Notes under the pieces: generated by a model
The model's database searches: none
What the model saw: only the letters and a program-made list of their open reading frames with translations
What the model was told of the DNA's origin: nothing
NCBI GenBank assembly: GCA_002746895.1
Contig: PDRT01000048.1
Span: forward strand, 1-57,971
Source of the DNA: Thiothrix nivea
GTDB taxonomy: Bacteria > Pseudomonadota > Gammaproteobacteria > Thiotrichales > Thiotrichaceae
Reading direction: 5' to 3'
DNA: 57,971 nucleotides
Position numbers and translations under genes: made by a program
Part shown: piece after piece, positions 30,226 to 39,100 of the stretch
Numbering within the stretch: position 1 is the stretch's first letter
Layout of the letters: each line of letters starts with the position of its first letter

Positions 30226-30250
30226 ATACTTGATTTATTTAGTCAAGTAT
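30226..30250 (-). promoter_or_regulatory. Type 1 IscR-binding site upstream of iscR
   Basis: Minus strand ATACTTGACTAAATAAATCAAGTAT, 25-bp near-palindrome matching the type 1 IscR consensus. Confidence 0.8.
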
Positions 30251-30465
30251 TGAGGTTATGAACCTATGGTCGCCTCATAGGGGATTAATTGATCTTATGA
30301 GGCCAGAAAGGAAATCATCATCCCGGCCTGTCTTTTTCCGGTGGCATCAATGAAACTAACCCCGATTTGCTGTCCCTGGCGTCCCATCAGGTAGACACAC
30401 AGCGGAACCCAAGGCCGTATTTATACGATCAGAAATCCGTTCTGAATTAAATAAAACTCAGGTTA

Positions 30466-30505
30466 TTACGGTGGGATTGGAGGGTTATGGTGAAGCTACC
30501 AGCTG
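30466..30505. repeat. Dispersed repeat copy 2
   Basis: GGGATTGGAGGGTTATGGTGAAGCTACC, see copy 1 at 22256-22295; overlaps the 3' end of the adjacent CDS. Confidence 0.7.
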
Positions 30506-31047
30506 TACCTGACGCTGACCGGCGCATATTTGCAGTTATTCAGAGGGCGGGTTTTACTATTATCGCACCAGGCCCCTTTTAACGCATCACAGGTGTATCC
30601 GGCAGGCAAGTCATCCCCCGGATAGTAAACCTGTCTGCCCAGAAAACATTCCAGCTTTAGTTGCAACTCAATAGACTCATAATCCGCCAGGCCAGTAGGC
30701 AGGTCACGGTCAAACCAAGGTGTACTGCCATCTTGCCACAACCACCGGATTCTGGTATTAACACAGCTGTTTGCGGGCCGGGTATCTTTATTGGCACATC
30801 CGCTTAAGGTGTGCAGACATTTGTATCCGGCGGGCAGTCGCAGATCCGGATTATCGGATCGGTAAACCCCCTTATACTCACCTGTGGTGATTTCACACTC
30901 CGCGATCAAATTATTCTCATGCTTTTCCCAATCGCCGGAGCCGCCCGGCAGGTCACTGTTGAGTATGGGAGTTTGCCCGGCTGTTGAGATGGCGGTGCAG
31001 AATAATGTACTAAGTAAGAGCAATATAATATGTCTGAAGATCATCAT
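30496..31047 (-). CDS. Secreted Cys-rich protein with two WxxW (mucin-2 WxxW-like) domains
   Basis: Signal peptide; NSDLPGGSGDWEKHE...C and TPWFDRDLPTGLADYESI...GYTCDALKGAWCDNSKTRPLNNCKYAPVSVRYSW. Confidence 0.72.
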   Translation of the reverse strand: MMIFRHIILLLLSTLFCTAISTAGQTPILNSDLPGGSGDWEKHENNLIAECEITTGEYKGVYRSDNPDLRLPAGYKCLHTLSGCANKDTRPANSCVNTRIRWLWQDGSTPWFDRDLPTGLADYESIELQLKLECFLGRQVYYPGDDLPAGYTCDALKGAWCDNSKTRPLNNCKYAPVSVRYSW

Positions 31048-31060
31048 GATTTCTGGAGGG

Positions 31061-31972
31061 CTATTTGCTGAACATCAGTACATCCTGCGTCAGGCTGTTT
31101 AGTTGATAGTTGCCTGCTAGCTGTCCAGTGGGTTCGCGGATAATCAGCTGGTTGGCGGCTGGGTCAAAACTCCACTGGCAGTTTCTGCGCCGGTGATCAT
31201 CATTGGGCTCCAGTGAAAGAAACTGACATTGGTCACCCTGATATAGAGAGAGGGTTCTGCGGAAGCGGGCAGGCGGAAAGGCTCTGCTGCCTGCTTTGCG
31301 CCAAACCAAAGTGCTTTCGTCATCGTCTTCTTCGTAGGAATGAACCCAGGTTTGGTGTATAAACTTCAGTGCTTCAACGGTAGGGCGACCCATTGTGCAG
31401 GGAACAAGGCTGATGGTATCCAGTTTGACCCCAAAACCATTACCGGTGTCCCGTTCCAACTGACTGAACGCTACGGTCATATGATGAGTTTCAGGGCACA
31501 AAATAAAAGCGGACTGATGCCAGCTTGCTTGTGCGGTGATAACGTGGTGATCCGCAGTTCCGCAGTTGCCGACGGCATGATTGAATAAATACAGGTCGAA
31601 ATCAGCATAATATTCCCGGTGAAACGCACTCCAGAAGGTCAACAGATAGTGCTTTCCAGGTTGTGTCTTAACAGTTTGAGCTATTTTATAGCCTTTAGAA
31701 GAAGCCAATTGCAGAAATTTTTCGCCAGAGTGAGCGTAGCTTGCAATAACAGCCGCTTTGGGAACACCGGAGATTGTCCAGCCCGGAATATTGTCAGTGC
31801 GGGCGAAACGCACACCAAATTCGGCATCCGTCAGCTCTATATCCTCAAAGCTGCCGTTGATGATCAGGTTCTGGTCGTTGACGGGATTACAGCTATTTTT
31901 TATGTCATTCGCCTGGAGGCTTTGAGCGACAAGAAAGGTGAGGAGGAGAACTGTCAGTCTGTGAATGGTCAT
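31061..31972 (-). CDS. Secreted protein with N-terminal DUF642/galactose-binding-like domain
   Basis: Signal peptide; NLIINGSFEDIELTD...IPGWTISGVPKAAVIASYAHSGEKFLQLASSKGYKIAQTVKTQPGKHYLLTFW pattern. Confidence 0.6.
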   Translation of the reverse strand: MTIHRLTVLLLTFLVAQSLQANDIKNSCNPVNDQNLIINGSFEDIELTDAEFGVRFARTDNIPGWTISGVPKAAVIASYAHSGEKFLQLASSKGYKIAQTVKTQPGKHYLLTFWSAFHREYYADFDLYLFNHAVGNCGTADHHVITAQASWHQSAFILCPETHHMTVAFSQLERDTGNGFGVKLDTISLVPCTMGRPTVEALKFIHQTWVHSYEEDDDESTLVWRKAGSRAFPPARFRRTLSLYQGDQCQFLSLEPNDDHRRRNCQWSFDPAANQLIIREPTGQLAGNYQLNSLTQDVLMFSK

Positions 31973-31983
31973 AGCATAGGATT

Positions 31984-32277
31984 TTAGCTTATTTTGAGAT
32001 ACGTCAGGCAGATTATAATTTCAGGATACTGGTCCGCTGGTCGCTGTAGTACTGTTGAGCAGATACAGGTATCGACGATAACTTTCACGGGACACACCGC
32101 TGTTTATACTCATAATCATCTTCGCATTCTATCTGACCGAATAGCTTGATGATTTCCTGCTGCTTACGGCGTTGTATGTACTCTTACAGGACTTCCGCTA
32201 CCATTGCCTTGGTACCTCGATATAACTCCTCAGAAACCAATACACGTTTGACCACCGGGGTAAAATCTTCGTGCAGG
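31984..32277 (-). pseudogene. Decayed vapBC-type toxin-antitoxin remnant
   Basis: Minus strand reads ...MVAEVL*EYIQRRKQQEIIKLFGQIECEDDYEYKQRCVP* (VapB-like C-terminus with in-frame TAA), GTGA overlap, then VKVIVDTCICSTVLQRPADQYPEII... (VapC N-terminus), truncated after ~34 codons. Confidence 0.75.
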
Positions 32278-32422
32278 CAGAATATAGAACAGGATTTTTA
32301 AGACAAGGCTGGACGTGAAGGCTATTAATAGGGCTTTGATTTTTTAATCCGAAGCCCTATAAAAAATAACTTAAGCAGGTTATGTTAGTTTTTTAAACTT
32401 ATGTATTACTTGCTCGTTGGAT

Positions 32423-32977
32423 TTACCACGTAAATTTCACAGTAACCGGGTTATCACGGCAGGTTTTGTTAGAGCTTGTTTGATTATTAATACACCAAGC
32501 GCCTCTTTGTTTGTCACAACTAAACCCTGCGGGTATATTAGTGCTGTCTGGTGTATATATTTTGGTACCAAAACGGCATTGAATTTTCATATAACGATCA
32601 ATATTTTCCCAATCACCTGAGCCGCCGGGTCTGTCAGAGTCAAAGAAGTGTGTCTCCTGACCAGTTAATGTCCATTTATATTTAACTTGCATGTTCTGGC
32701 AACGGCCACTGCTGGTCTGCTTGTTAATGCACCATCCACCTTTTTGCTTATCACAGGTGTAGCCTTGCGGCAAGTTATTTCCAGGGTGATATGTATCCCA
32801 TCCACCTCCCTGTTTTTGGATTCTACAGGTAACTTTTACATAACGATCGATATTCTCCCAGTCACCTGATCCGCCGGGCCGGTCAGAGTTAATCCACCCT
32901 GTATTAGCTGAAAACGCTGCACCTGACATTAAGAGTGTTGCTAGAAATAATGGTTTTCTTAGATTTAGTGAAGTCAT
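32423..32977 (-). CDS. Secreted Cys-rich protein with two WxxW-like domains
   Basis: Signal peptide; internal duplication SDRPGGSGDWENIDRYVKVTCR...GYTCDKQKGGWCINKQTSS / SDRPGGSGDWENIDRYMKIQCR...GFSCDKQRGAWCINNQTSS. Confidence 0.75.
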   Translation of the reverse strand: MTSLNLRKPLFLATLLMSGAAFSANTGWINSDRPGGSGDWENIDRYVKVTCRIQKQGGGWDTYHPGNNLPQGYTCDKQKGGWCINKQTSSGRCQNMQVKYKWTLTGQETHFFDSDRPGGSGDWENIDRYMKIQCRFGTKIYTPDSTNIPAGFSCDKQRGAWCINNQTSSNKTCRDNPVTVKFTW

Positions 32978-33322
32978 GTTTCTTCTCCTTTAATTTACTA
33001 GGTGTTAAAAATTAATATATGATTGAACCCCAGAGCAAACGATAGTTAATTCTTGATTTCCGATTGCTTGATTTTTTAGGGGTATTCGAACCTTTCTTTG
33101 AAGAGGCGATGTTTTGCGGTTTTTTTGGTGTTGGTCTGTTTAATTGTTGGCTCCGTTGTTTTACTAAGACTAACTTTTACGCAATTTCCTTTCATACTGC
33201 CAGTATCTCGCAGTTAATTGCATAGGGGCTATACTCATAGCCAGTGTGTATATAATAACTAATTTAAATGTCATTATTTTTTTCCAGTTTTATTCATAGA
33301 GTTGCTATCTTTTTTTGCACAA

Positions 33323-33562
33323 TTAATCTTTGTTAGATTTAGCTTTGGTGTCTTTTTTCGTTATTAGTAAGCCACCAGCTATCCATTTTCTTGCTTCTTT
33401 TTTCTGAAGCTTTTTGGTTTTTCTTACTTCCGTTGCATGTTTATTCTGTGGAACGATGAACCAGCTGGCTGCAGGTTTACTTTCTGCTATCGCTATACTT
33501 CCTGAAAAGCTGCTGACTATAAAAACGATTCCAAATATAATCTTCATTTTAGATATCATCAT
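33323..33562 (-). CDS. Small secreted/exported hypothetical protein
   Basis: 79 aa with signal-like N-terminus; 4-nt overlap with the upstream CDS (33559/33562). Confidence 0.5.
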   Translation of the reverse strand: MMISKMKIIFGIVFIVSSFSGSIAIAESKPAASWFIVPQNKHATEVRKTKKLQKKEARKWIAGGLLITKKDTKAKSNKD

Positions 33563-34461
33563 TGTATCCTCTGAGGTTGTAATTGCCGTAGTTGCAGTTG
33601 TTGTAATTGCCGTGGCTGAGCAGGAACTGCATTCATTTGTTGCTTACCTCTGGGTTTTGGTAAATCACCAGTGATGCTTTTCATCAGTTCATTTGCATTA
33701 GGGCGTCTTTGTCTACTCAAACCACCATTCAGTTCAGCATCTCGTGGCAGTCGTTTAGGGCAACAATACTGACCATAAAGTCTCGATTTCTCAATATCCG
33801 TATCATCGGTAAAGATGTAGGAGTATTTACCATCAAGAACATGACTGACGCTGACCCAGCGCCACCACCATGTCCAGCCTTGCTGTGGATTTGATGGTGA
33901 GCTCCAGGGCGAATGCACATCACCATTCGATATGGTGCTATAACCCGGCCCCACAAAGTCAGCAAATCTGTCTCCACTGGCATCATCGCCTATTATCCAG
34001 TTAGCGTTATTACTGTTTTTTAAAACAGCGGCAACTCGAGCCCCAATCATCTGGCAACAATTAGGTGCTTGTGTTGGGCGGATTAATGGTGCGGTATCGA
34101 AGGTATCGCAAAATATCTGATTCACATGATGAGAGGTGTCCCCTAAGCCGTTATTAAACTTTCTCCTACCCAGTGTTGAAACACCGCCATCGCAGGCCTG
34201 CCAGATACTCGGCGGGAAGTCAGCCTGTACAGGTTGCCCCATCGGATTACCTATTTGTGAGGAGTGTTCGATCCTGTGCCATTTTTCCACAAAACCTTCC
34301 GGACAAGCCTGACCTTCAGGTCTCCGCGCATTGGGATTACCACCCGTCAGTTTAAGAATTTCCTGTTTGGAAACTTCTGCGGCATAGGCAGGGCTAAAAG
34401 CTAATCCGGTAGATAAAATACTTAATATCAGTAGCCTTTTCATAACCTCATTCCTTTGCAT
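33559..34461 (-). CDS. Secreted hypothetical protein with Q/L/R-rich C-terminal tail
   Basis: Signal peptide MKRLLILSILSTGLAFSPAYA; Cys-containing body; tail QPRQLQQLQLRQLQPQRIQ. Confidence 0.65.
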   Translation of the reverse strand: MQRNEVMKRLLILSILSTGLAFSPAYAAEVSKQEILKLTGGNPNARRPEGQACPEGFVEKWHRIEHSSQIGNPMGQPVQADFPPSIWQACDGGVSTLGRRKFNNGLGDTSHHVNQIFCDTFDTAPLIRPTQAPNCCQMIGARVAAVLKNSNNANWIIGDDASGDRFADFVGPGYSTISNGDVHSPWSSPSNPQQGWTWWWRWVSVSHVLDGKYSYIFTDDTDIEKSRLYGQYCCPKRLPRDAELNGGLSRQRRPNANELMKSITGDLPKPRGKQQMNAVPAQPRQLQQLQLRQLQPQRIQ

Positions 34462-34678
34462 ATGGACTGGACAAAATAAAAATACCTGATAGAGATAGAG
34501 TCAGAATATTTATGGACTTAATATTATTCATTGAACCCCTCGCGAACAATTTATAGAGTATTAATGTTTATACTCTGTTCAGGTATTCCGTGAATACATC
34601 CATACGACAAACTTTCAGAGACAGGCATATACACGCCAAAGTAGTGATTTTTCTGACTGGTCTGTGATCAGAATGATG

Positions 34679-35785
34679 TTACTCATCCCAACAATTAGCA
34701 GGTTGTCCCTTAACCCGTACCCAAAACCGCTGCGTTTTAAGCTGATGCAAGGCACTCTCACCCCCCTGAAACTGCCCGTGAAAATTCCAGCCACCACTGG
34801 TATTCGCATCTTCCAGCTGCCACGGCGGGTCTGAATCGGCATGATAATGCTGCGCATCCATGCCTTTAATCCAGTGTCCGTCATGGAACTCAGCCATTCG
34901 CCAACCCTCACCGCAAACATCATCAGCCACCTCAGGACTGGTTAATTGATCACCTCTGGTCAGCGGACTCAGCTTGAGCGCACCGGGATACCAGCCCGTA
35001 AAATTCTCCTTACCCGGATTTACCGTATAGGCTGGCCGGGGAATATTACCCACTTTTGCAACACATAAAACCGCCCGCTCAGCCGTGCAACTGGTATCGC
35101 CCTCATAAGGATTACATTTGCCCGCATCGGCATTGACTGTGCCGTTACAACCCACCTGCACCCATCTGGCCGAACCACCGGGAACAGACTGACCACGATA
35201 CGTCCAGGTCATCCCATTGCGAGCCGGTGGCGGTGGTAGGGGCGCACAGCTGAAGGTCAGATTTACTTTTATCCAGTGCTGTTTCGTCCACTGAAAAGAC
35301 GGATTGATGGTTCCCGGCCTTGCATCGTTCGCAAAAACCAGCTGAATGCTGTGATCTGAAAAGCTGGATTGTGCATTAAGTGAAGTGGCCTGCGAATTAT
35401 TGGTTTGAATATACATGCCAGCGATGCTTGTCACACAGTCACTGTCCGGTAATCGCGGGTTTATATCCTCAAAACGAAGCGATGAGACTGCACCATCATC
35501 CAGTAAATCACCCAGATTACGGTTAAAATCAATGTGTATTGCTGTGGGTTGTATATCAATATTGAAAGGGTCTGATGCGACACTCCCGGACATCTTACCG
35601 TTGCTGGACAGCTCCACAGCCGCTTGTACAGATACGCGCCGTTTTATTCCGGGATGCACATATATATCAATCTGGTCACCGTATAAGGAGGCTTCATTAC
35701 ATTTACAGGCACTAACACCGGGTGCGATGAAAAACAAGCTGGTTAACAGAACCACTTGCAGGTACAACACCCGGATGACCAGCAT
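34679..35785 (-). CDS. Secreted Cys-rich hypothetical protein
   Basis: 368 aa, signal peptide; C-terminal region CTAERAVLCV...GWYPGALKLSPLTRGDQLTSPEVADDVCGEGWRMAEFHDGHW...RFWVRVKGQPANCWD. Confidence 0.7.
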   Translation of the reverse strand: MLVIRVLYLQVVLLTSLFFIAPGVSACKCNEASLYGDQIDIYVHPGIKRRVSVQAAVELSSNGKMSGSVASDPFNIDIQPTAIHIDFNRNLGDLLDDGAVSSLRFEDINPRLPDSDCVTSIAGMYIQTNNSQATSLNAQSSFSDHSIQLVFANDARPGTINPSFQWTKQHWIKVNLTFSCAPLPPPPARNGMTWTYRGQSVPGGSARWVQVGCNGTVNADAGKCNPYEGDTSCTAERAVLCVAKVGNIPRPAYTVNPGKENFTGWYPGALKLSPLTRGDQLTSPEVADDVCGEGWRMAEFHDGHWIKGMDAQHYHADSDPPWQLEDANTSGGWNFHGQFQGGESALHQLKTQRFWVRVKGQPANCWDE

Positions 35786-35956
35786 GAACTTATTCCTCGA
35801 ACATGATGCTAAAAACGCAGATTCGATGGGGAGACCAGCATTTCTAGCGCCAATAATAACTCAGTAAATTCATGCTATTATATGACATTCAAAGCACATT
35901 ACTCTCATTTGTAGCGGAATATCGTCACATGTGCATGCATTGACACGACAGTCCCA

Positions 35957-38900
35957 GTGAAACTTGCACTTATGCCAAAAGTATTGCTTTTCTTATTAAT
36001 CGTAATTTTTTCAGGCAAATTGTTTGCAACTGACCTGCATTTTTCACATTTGGGGTTACAACAGGGAGGAATCAATACACTGGCACAGGATAAGTATGGT
36101 TTTGTCTGGATAGGTACAAATAATGGCTTGATACGTTACGATGGCAGCACTATTGTCACCTATCGTCATGATCCGGATGACCCGCAGAGTATAACAAGTG
36201 ATGCTGTTATTGCACTGCATTATGGTAATGATGGGCGTTTGTGGCTGGGTAGTGCGGATTACGGTGCCGGTTATTATAATTACGTGACAGATACCTTTGC
36301 CCGTCTTGATACTCGTATTACCGGCCCGAATGTTTATCGTTTCTACGACAATCAATCAAACAAAGGAGTGTACGCCCAAACCAGCGCGGGGCTGTTTTAT
36401 CTCGGTGTAAATGATGTTCCTGAATTGGTCTTGAGTCAGCCCTATTCTGAATCTGTATTAGGTATGTATTCCGATGCATCAGGCACTCATGCCTTGCTGG
36501 AAACCGGGCAGCAACTGACCTTGGGACAAAGTCCTGACCGGCCTGAAAGCTACCGGATCATCCCGAAAACTCTGATCCAGTACTGGCAAACGGCATTTTG
36601 TCCACAGCTGATTAGAGAATCGACGCTGGCGGGTGGAGGTTCCGGTTTATTCTATTGTCTGCGGGATGGCAAAGTGGTCGACTCTGAGTTAAATGAAACT
36701 TTCTTTCAGGCGGGCATCAACCTCGCACAGCTACAGATTTATGATCTGGTGGAAGACACCCGTGGCGTTATCTGGGTAAGCAGCGATCTGGGGCTGTTAC
36801 AAATCACCGATGAAGAGCTAAATATTATTAACAGTAGTGGTGTGTTTGACGGCAAAAGCCTGTCAGACAATCAGCTGGCGGCGTTACTGGCCGGACAAAA
36901 ACAGACTGTATTTATTGCTACACAGCAGCAGGGCTTAAGTATTCTGAATCCGGATGATTCAGGTATTACTTATGTTAATAATTTACACACAGCGTTGCCG
37001 GAGACTGCTAAAAATCCTTGTCAATCAGAAAGCAAAGCAGAACCAGTGATCTGGAGTACACTACAGGACAGTGACGGTGGTTTGTGGCTGGGTAATGAAG
37101 CTGGTTTGTATTATCAGCCTGCTGATGCGGGAAGCTTGCAGCAACTACAATATATTTCCGGCAAACAGGGTAATGACGCGGAGCTATGCAACATCCTCTC
37201 ATTGGAAGAAGCTGCCGGGAAAATCTGGATTGGTACCCAACAGGGTCTGATGCACTACGATAAACAAAATCAGGTTTTGGCGCGGTATACGTCCCGCCCT
37301 GATAACCGCAGCCACAATGGATTAGCCGGGCAGCCTGTCACTGCTTTAAAGTATGACCCGAAGCGAGCCAGTCTGTGGGTCGGCACGGATCAGGCCGGGT
37401 TGCAGCGGGTTGACTTGAATAGCGATCAGGTGCAGCAGTTTCCTTATGAAAGCAATAATTCACAACTGCTGCCGCAGGCACAGATGCATAGCTTGTACCT
37501 GGATGAGATTAACCGGCTATGGATCGGGAGTAGTATGGGCTTATCGTTGTGGAATGAAGATAGTAATACCTTCAGAACGATCCGTGCCTCCGATGATCCG
37601 GCGACATTAAGTGATGCTGCTGTTTATGCTATCCACCCTGCCGATCAAGGCAAACTCTGGCTGGGTACTGGTAATGGTCTGAATATGTTTGACACGAACC
37701 GGTTTGCTGTGGAAAAACGTTGGTTTGAGCGCGATGGCCTGCCAAATCCGGTTATTTACCGTATAGCGGCAGGTAGTGGAGGAGATTTCTGGCTGAGTAC
37801 GGCTAATGGCCTGAGCCATTTTAATCCGGCGAAAAACAGTTTCCGCAACTTTTTTCCTCAGCATAAAATGCGATCCGCCAACCTTCATGCAGCCAATGGC
37901 CACAGAGGAAAAAAAGCTCCACTTTTTCTCGGTGGTCCGGCAGGTTTAAATATTATCAATTTGCAGACCATCACTGATGCTAGCAAAGCACATCTGCCGT
38001 TAATCACCCGGGTTGATGTCTTGGATGACGATAAAAAGGCTGAAACGATACGAGGTTTATTGACGGTAGACAATGTGCGGCAACAGTTACTATCCCGCCA
38101 TCTGCGGCTTAATTTTACCTATCCATTTTTTGGTGGTGATGAGTTATTGCAAAGCCGTTATCGTCTGCTGCCGGTTAATGATAACTGGTCAGATACACCT
38201 GTTGGAGTAAATTACGTTGAATATGTCAGTTTACAGCCGGGGAACTACGAATTTCAGTTACAGGCAGATTTAGTCGGTAACCAGGTCAGCCGTTTCCAGT
38301 TTGTGATTGAGCCTTATTTCTGGGAAACACCTTGGTTCAGGGGACTAATATTGGTAACGCTGTTCGTACTGACTATTGTGTTATCGATTTATTTGTACCA
38401 GGGCTGGACTAAACTCTCCGCTGAGAAAATGACCCAGCAGCATTACCGTATTGTTGAACACGAGCTGCGTCCACACTTGTATGAGACAAAAAAGCACTTG
38501 TCGAATCTGATGCAATCGCCGCGCCTGACCATTAAAGATAAGCAGCATATCCGCTTCACAGTGATGCCGTTAATCAGTAAGTCGATCGACTTTATTGCAG
38601 AGCTACGAACCCTGGTAGATCTGAAACGAACAGTTAAACAGCCTAAACAATTGTATATGCTGGAAGATGTTTTAGATGAGGTGTTGTTGTTTTTTAACGA
38701 CTATCAGCAACGAATCACGATAGGAGAAGTAGAGGATTTAAATATCCTGACCCATCAGGATGCGGTGTATTTGCTGGTGAAAAATTTGATATCCAATGCT
38801 ATTAAGTATTCTCCCGATGGTAAGCCGGTGACGCTGAAGGTATACCGTAAACAGAAAAATCTGGTGATTGAGTGTCTTGATCAGGGGATAGGGATCAGCA

Positions 38901-39100
38901 AAAACAAACGTAAGGCAATCTATGAGCCTTATAAACGCTTTGCGGGTGAGTATAAGAATATCAATGGTCAGGGCATTGGTCTGGCGATCGTGCGCTTTAT
39001 TGTGCATACCTATCAAGGGCATATCCGTATTGAGGACAACCAGCCGCAAGGTTGCCGGTTTATTGTCGAGCTGAAGGGAGTAGTGACGGATGACAGCTAA
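35957..39100 (+). CDS. Two-component sensor histidine kinase with periplasmic beta-propeller (Reg_prop/Y_Y_Y) sensor
   Basis: Repeated W(I/L)GTxxGL propeller motifs; TM ~38340-38400; H-box-like VEHELRPHL; N box LVKNLISNAIKYSPDG; G boxes DQGIGISKNKR and GQGIGLAIVRFIV. Confidence 0.9.
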   Translation: MKLALMPKVLLFLLIVIFSGKLFATDLHFSHLGLQQGGINTLAQDKYGFVWIGTNNGLIRYDGSTIVTYRHDPDDPQSITSDAVIALHYGNDGRLWLGSADYGAGYYNYVTDTFARLDTRITGPNVYRFYDNQSNKGVYAQTSAGLFYLGVNDVPELVLSQPYSESVLGMYSDASGTHALLETGQQLTLGQSPDRPESYRIIPKTLIQYWQTAFCPQLIRESTLAGGGSGLFYCLRDGKVVDSELNETFFQAGINLAQLQIYDLVEDTRGVIWVSSDLGLLQITDEELNIINSSGVFDGKSLSDNQLAALLAGQKQTVFIATQQQGLSILNPDDSGITYVNNLHTALPETAKNPCQSESKAEPVIWSTLQDSDGGLWLGNEAGLYYQPADAGSLQQLQYISGKQGNDAELCNILSLEEAAGKIWIGTQQGLMHYDKQNQVLARYTSRPDNRSHNGLAGQPVTALKYDPKRASLWVGTDQAGLQRVDLNSDQVQQFPYESNNSQLLPQAQMHSLYLDEINRLWIGSSMGLSLWNEDSNTFRTIRASDDPATLSDAAVYAIHPADQGKLWLGTGNGLNMFDTNRFAVEKRWFERDGLPNPVIYRIAAGSGGDFWLSTANGLSHFNPAKNSFRNFFPQHKMRSANLHAANGHRGKKAPLFLGGPAGLNIINLQTITDASKAHLPLITRVDVLDDDKKAETIRGLLTVDNVRQQLLSRHLRLNFTYPFFGGDELLQSRYRLLPVNDNWSDTPVGVNYVEYVSLQPGNYEFQLQADLVGNQVSRFQFVIEPYFWETPWFRGLILVTLFVLTIVLSIYLYQGWTKLSAEKMTQQHYRIVEHELRPHLYETKKHLSNLMQSPRLTIKDKQHIRFTVMPLISKSIDFIAELRTLVDLKRTVKQPKQLYMLEDVLDEVLLFFNDYQQRITIGEVEDLNILTHQDAVYLLVKNLISNAIKYSPDGKPVTLKVYRKQKNLVIECLDQGIGISKNKRKAIYEPYKRFAGEYKNINGQGIGLAIVRFIVHTYQGHIRIEDNQPQGCRFIVELKGVVTDDS

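Noticed and set aside
30273-30302. Inverted repeat CCTCATA...TATGAGG downstream of the IscR site
   Set aside because: Short arms with a 16-nt loop and no supporting context; could be chance.
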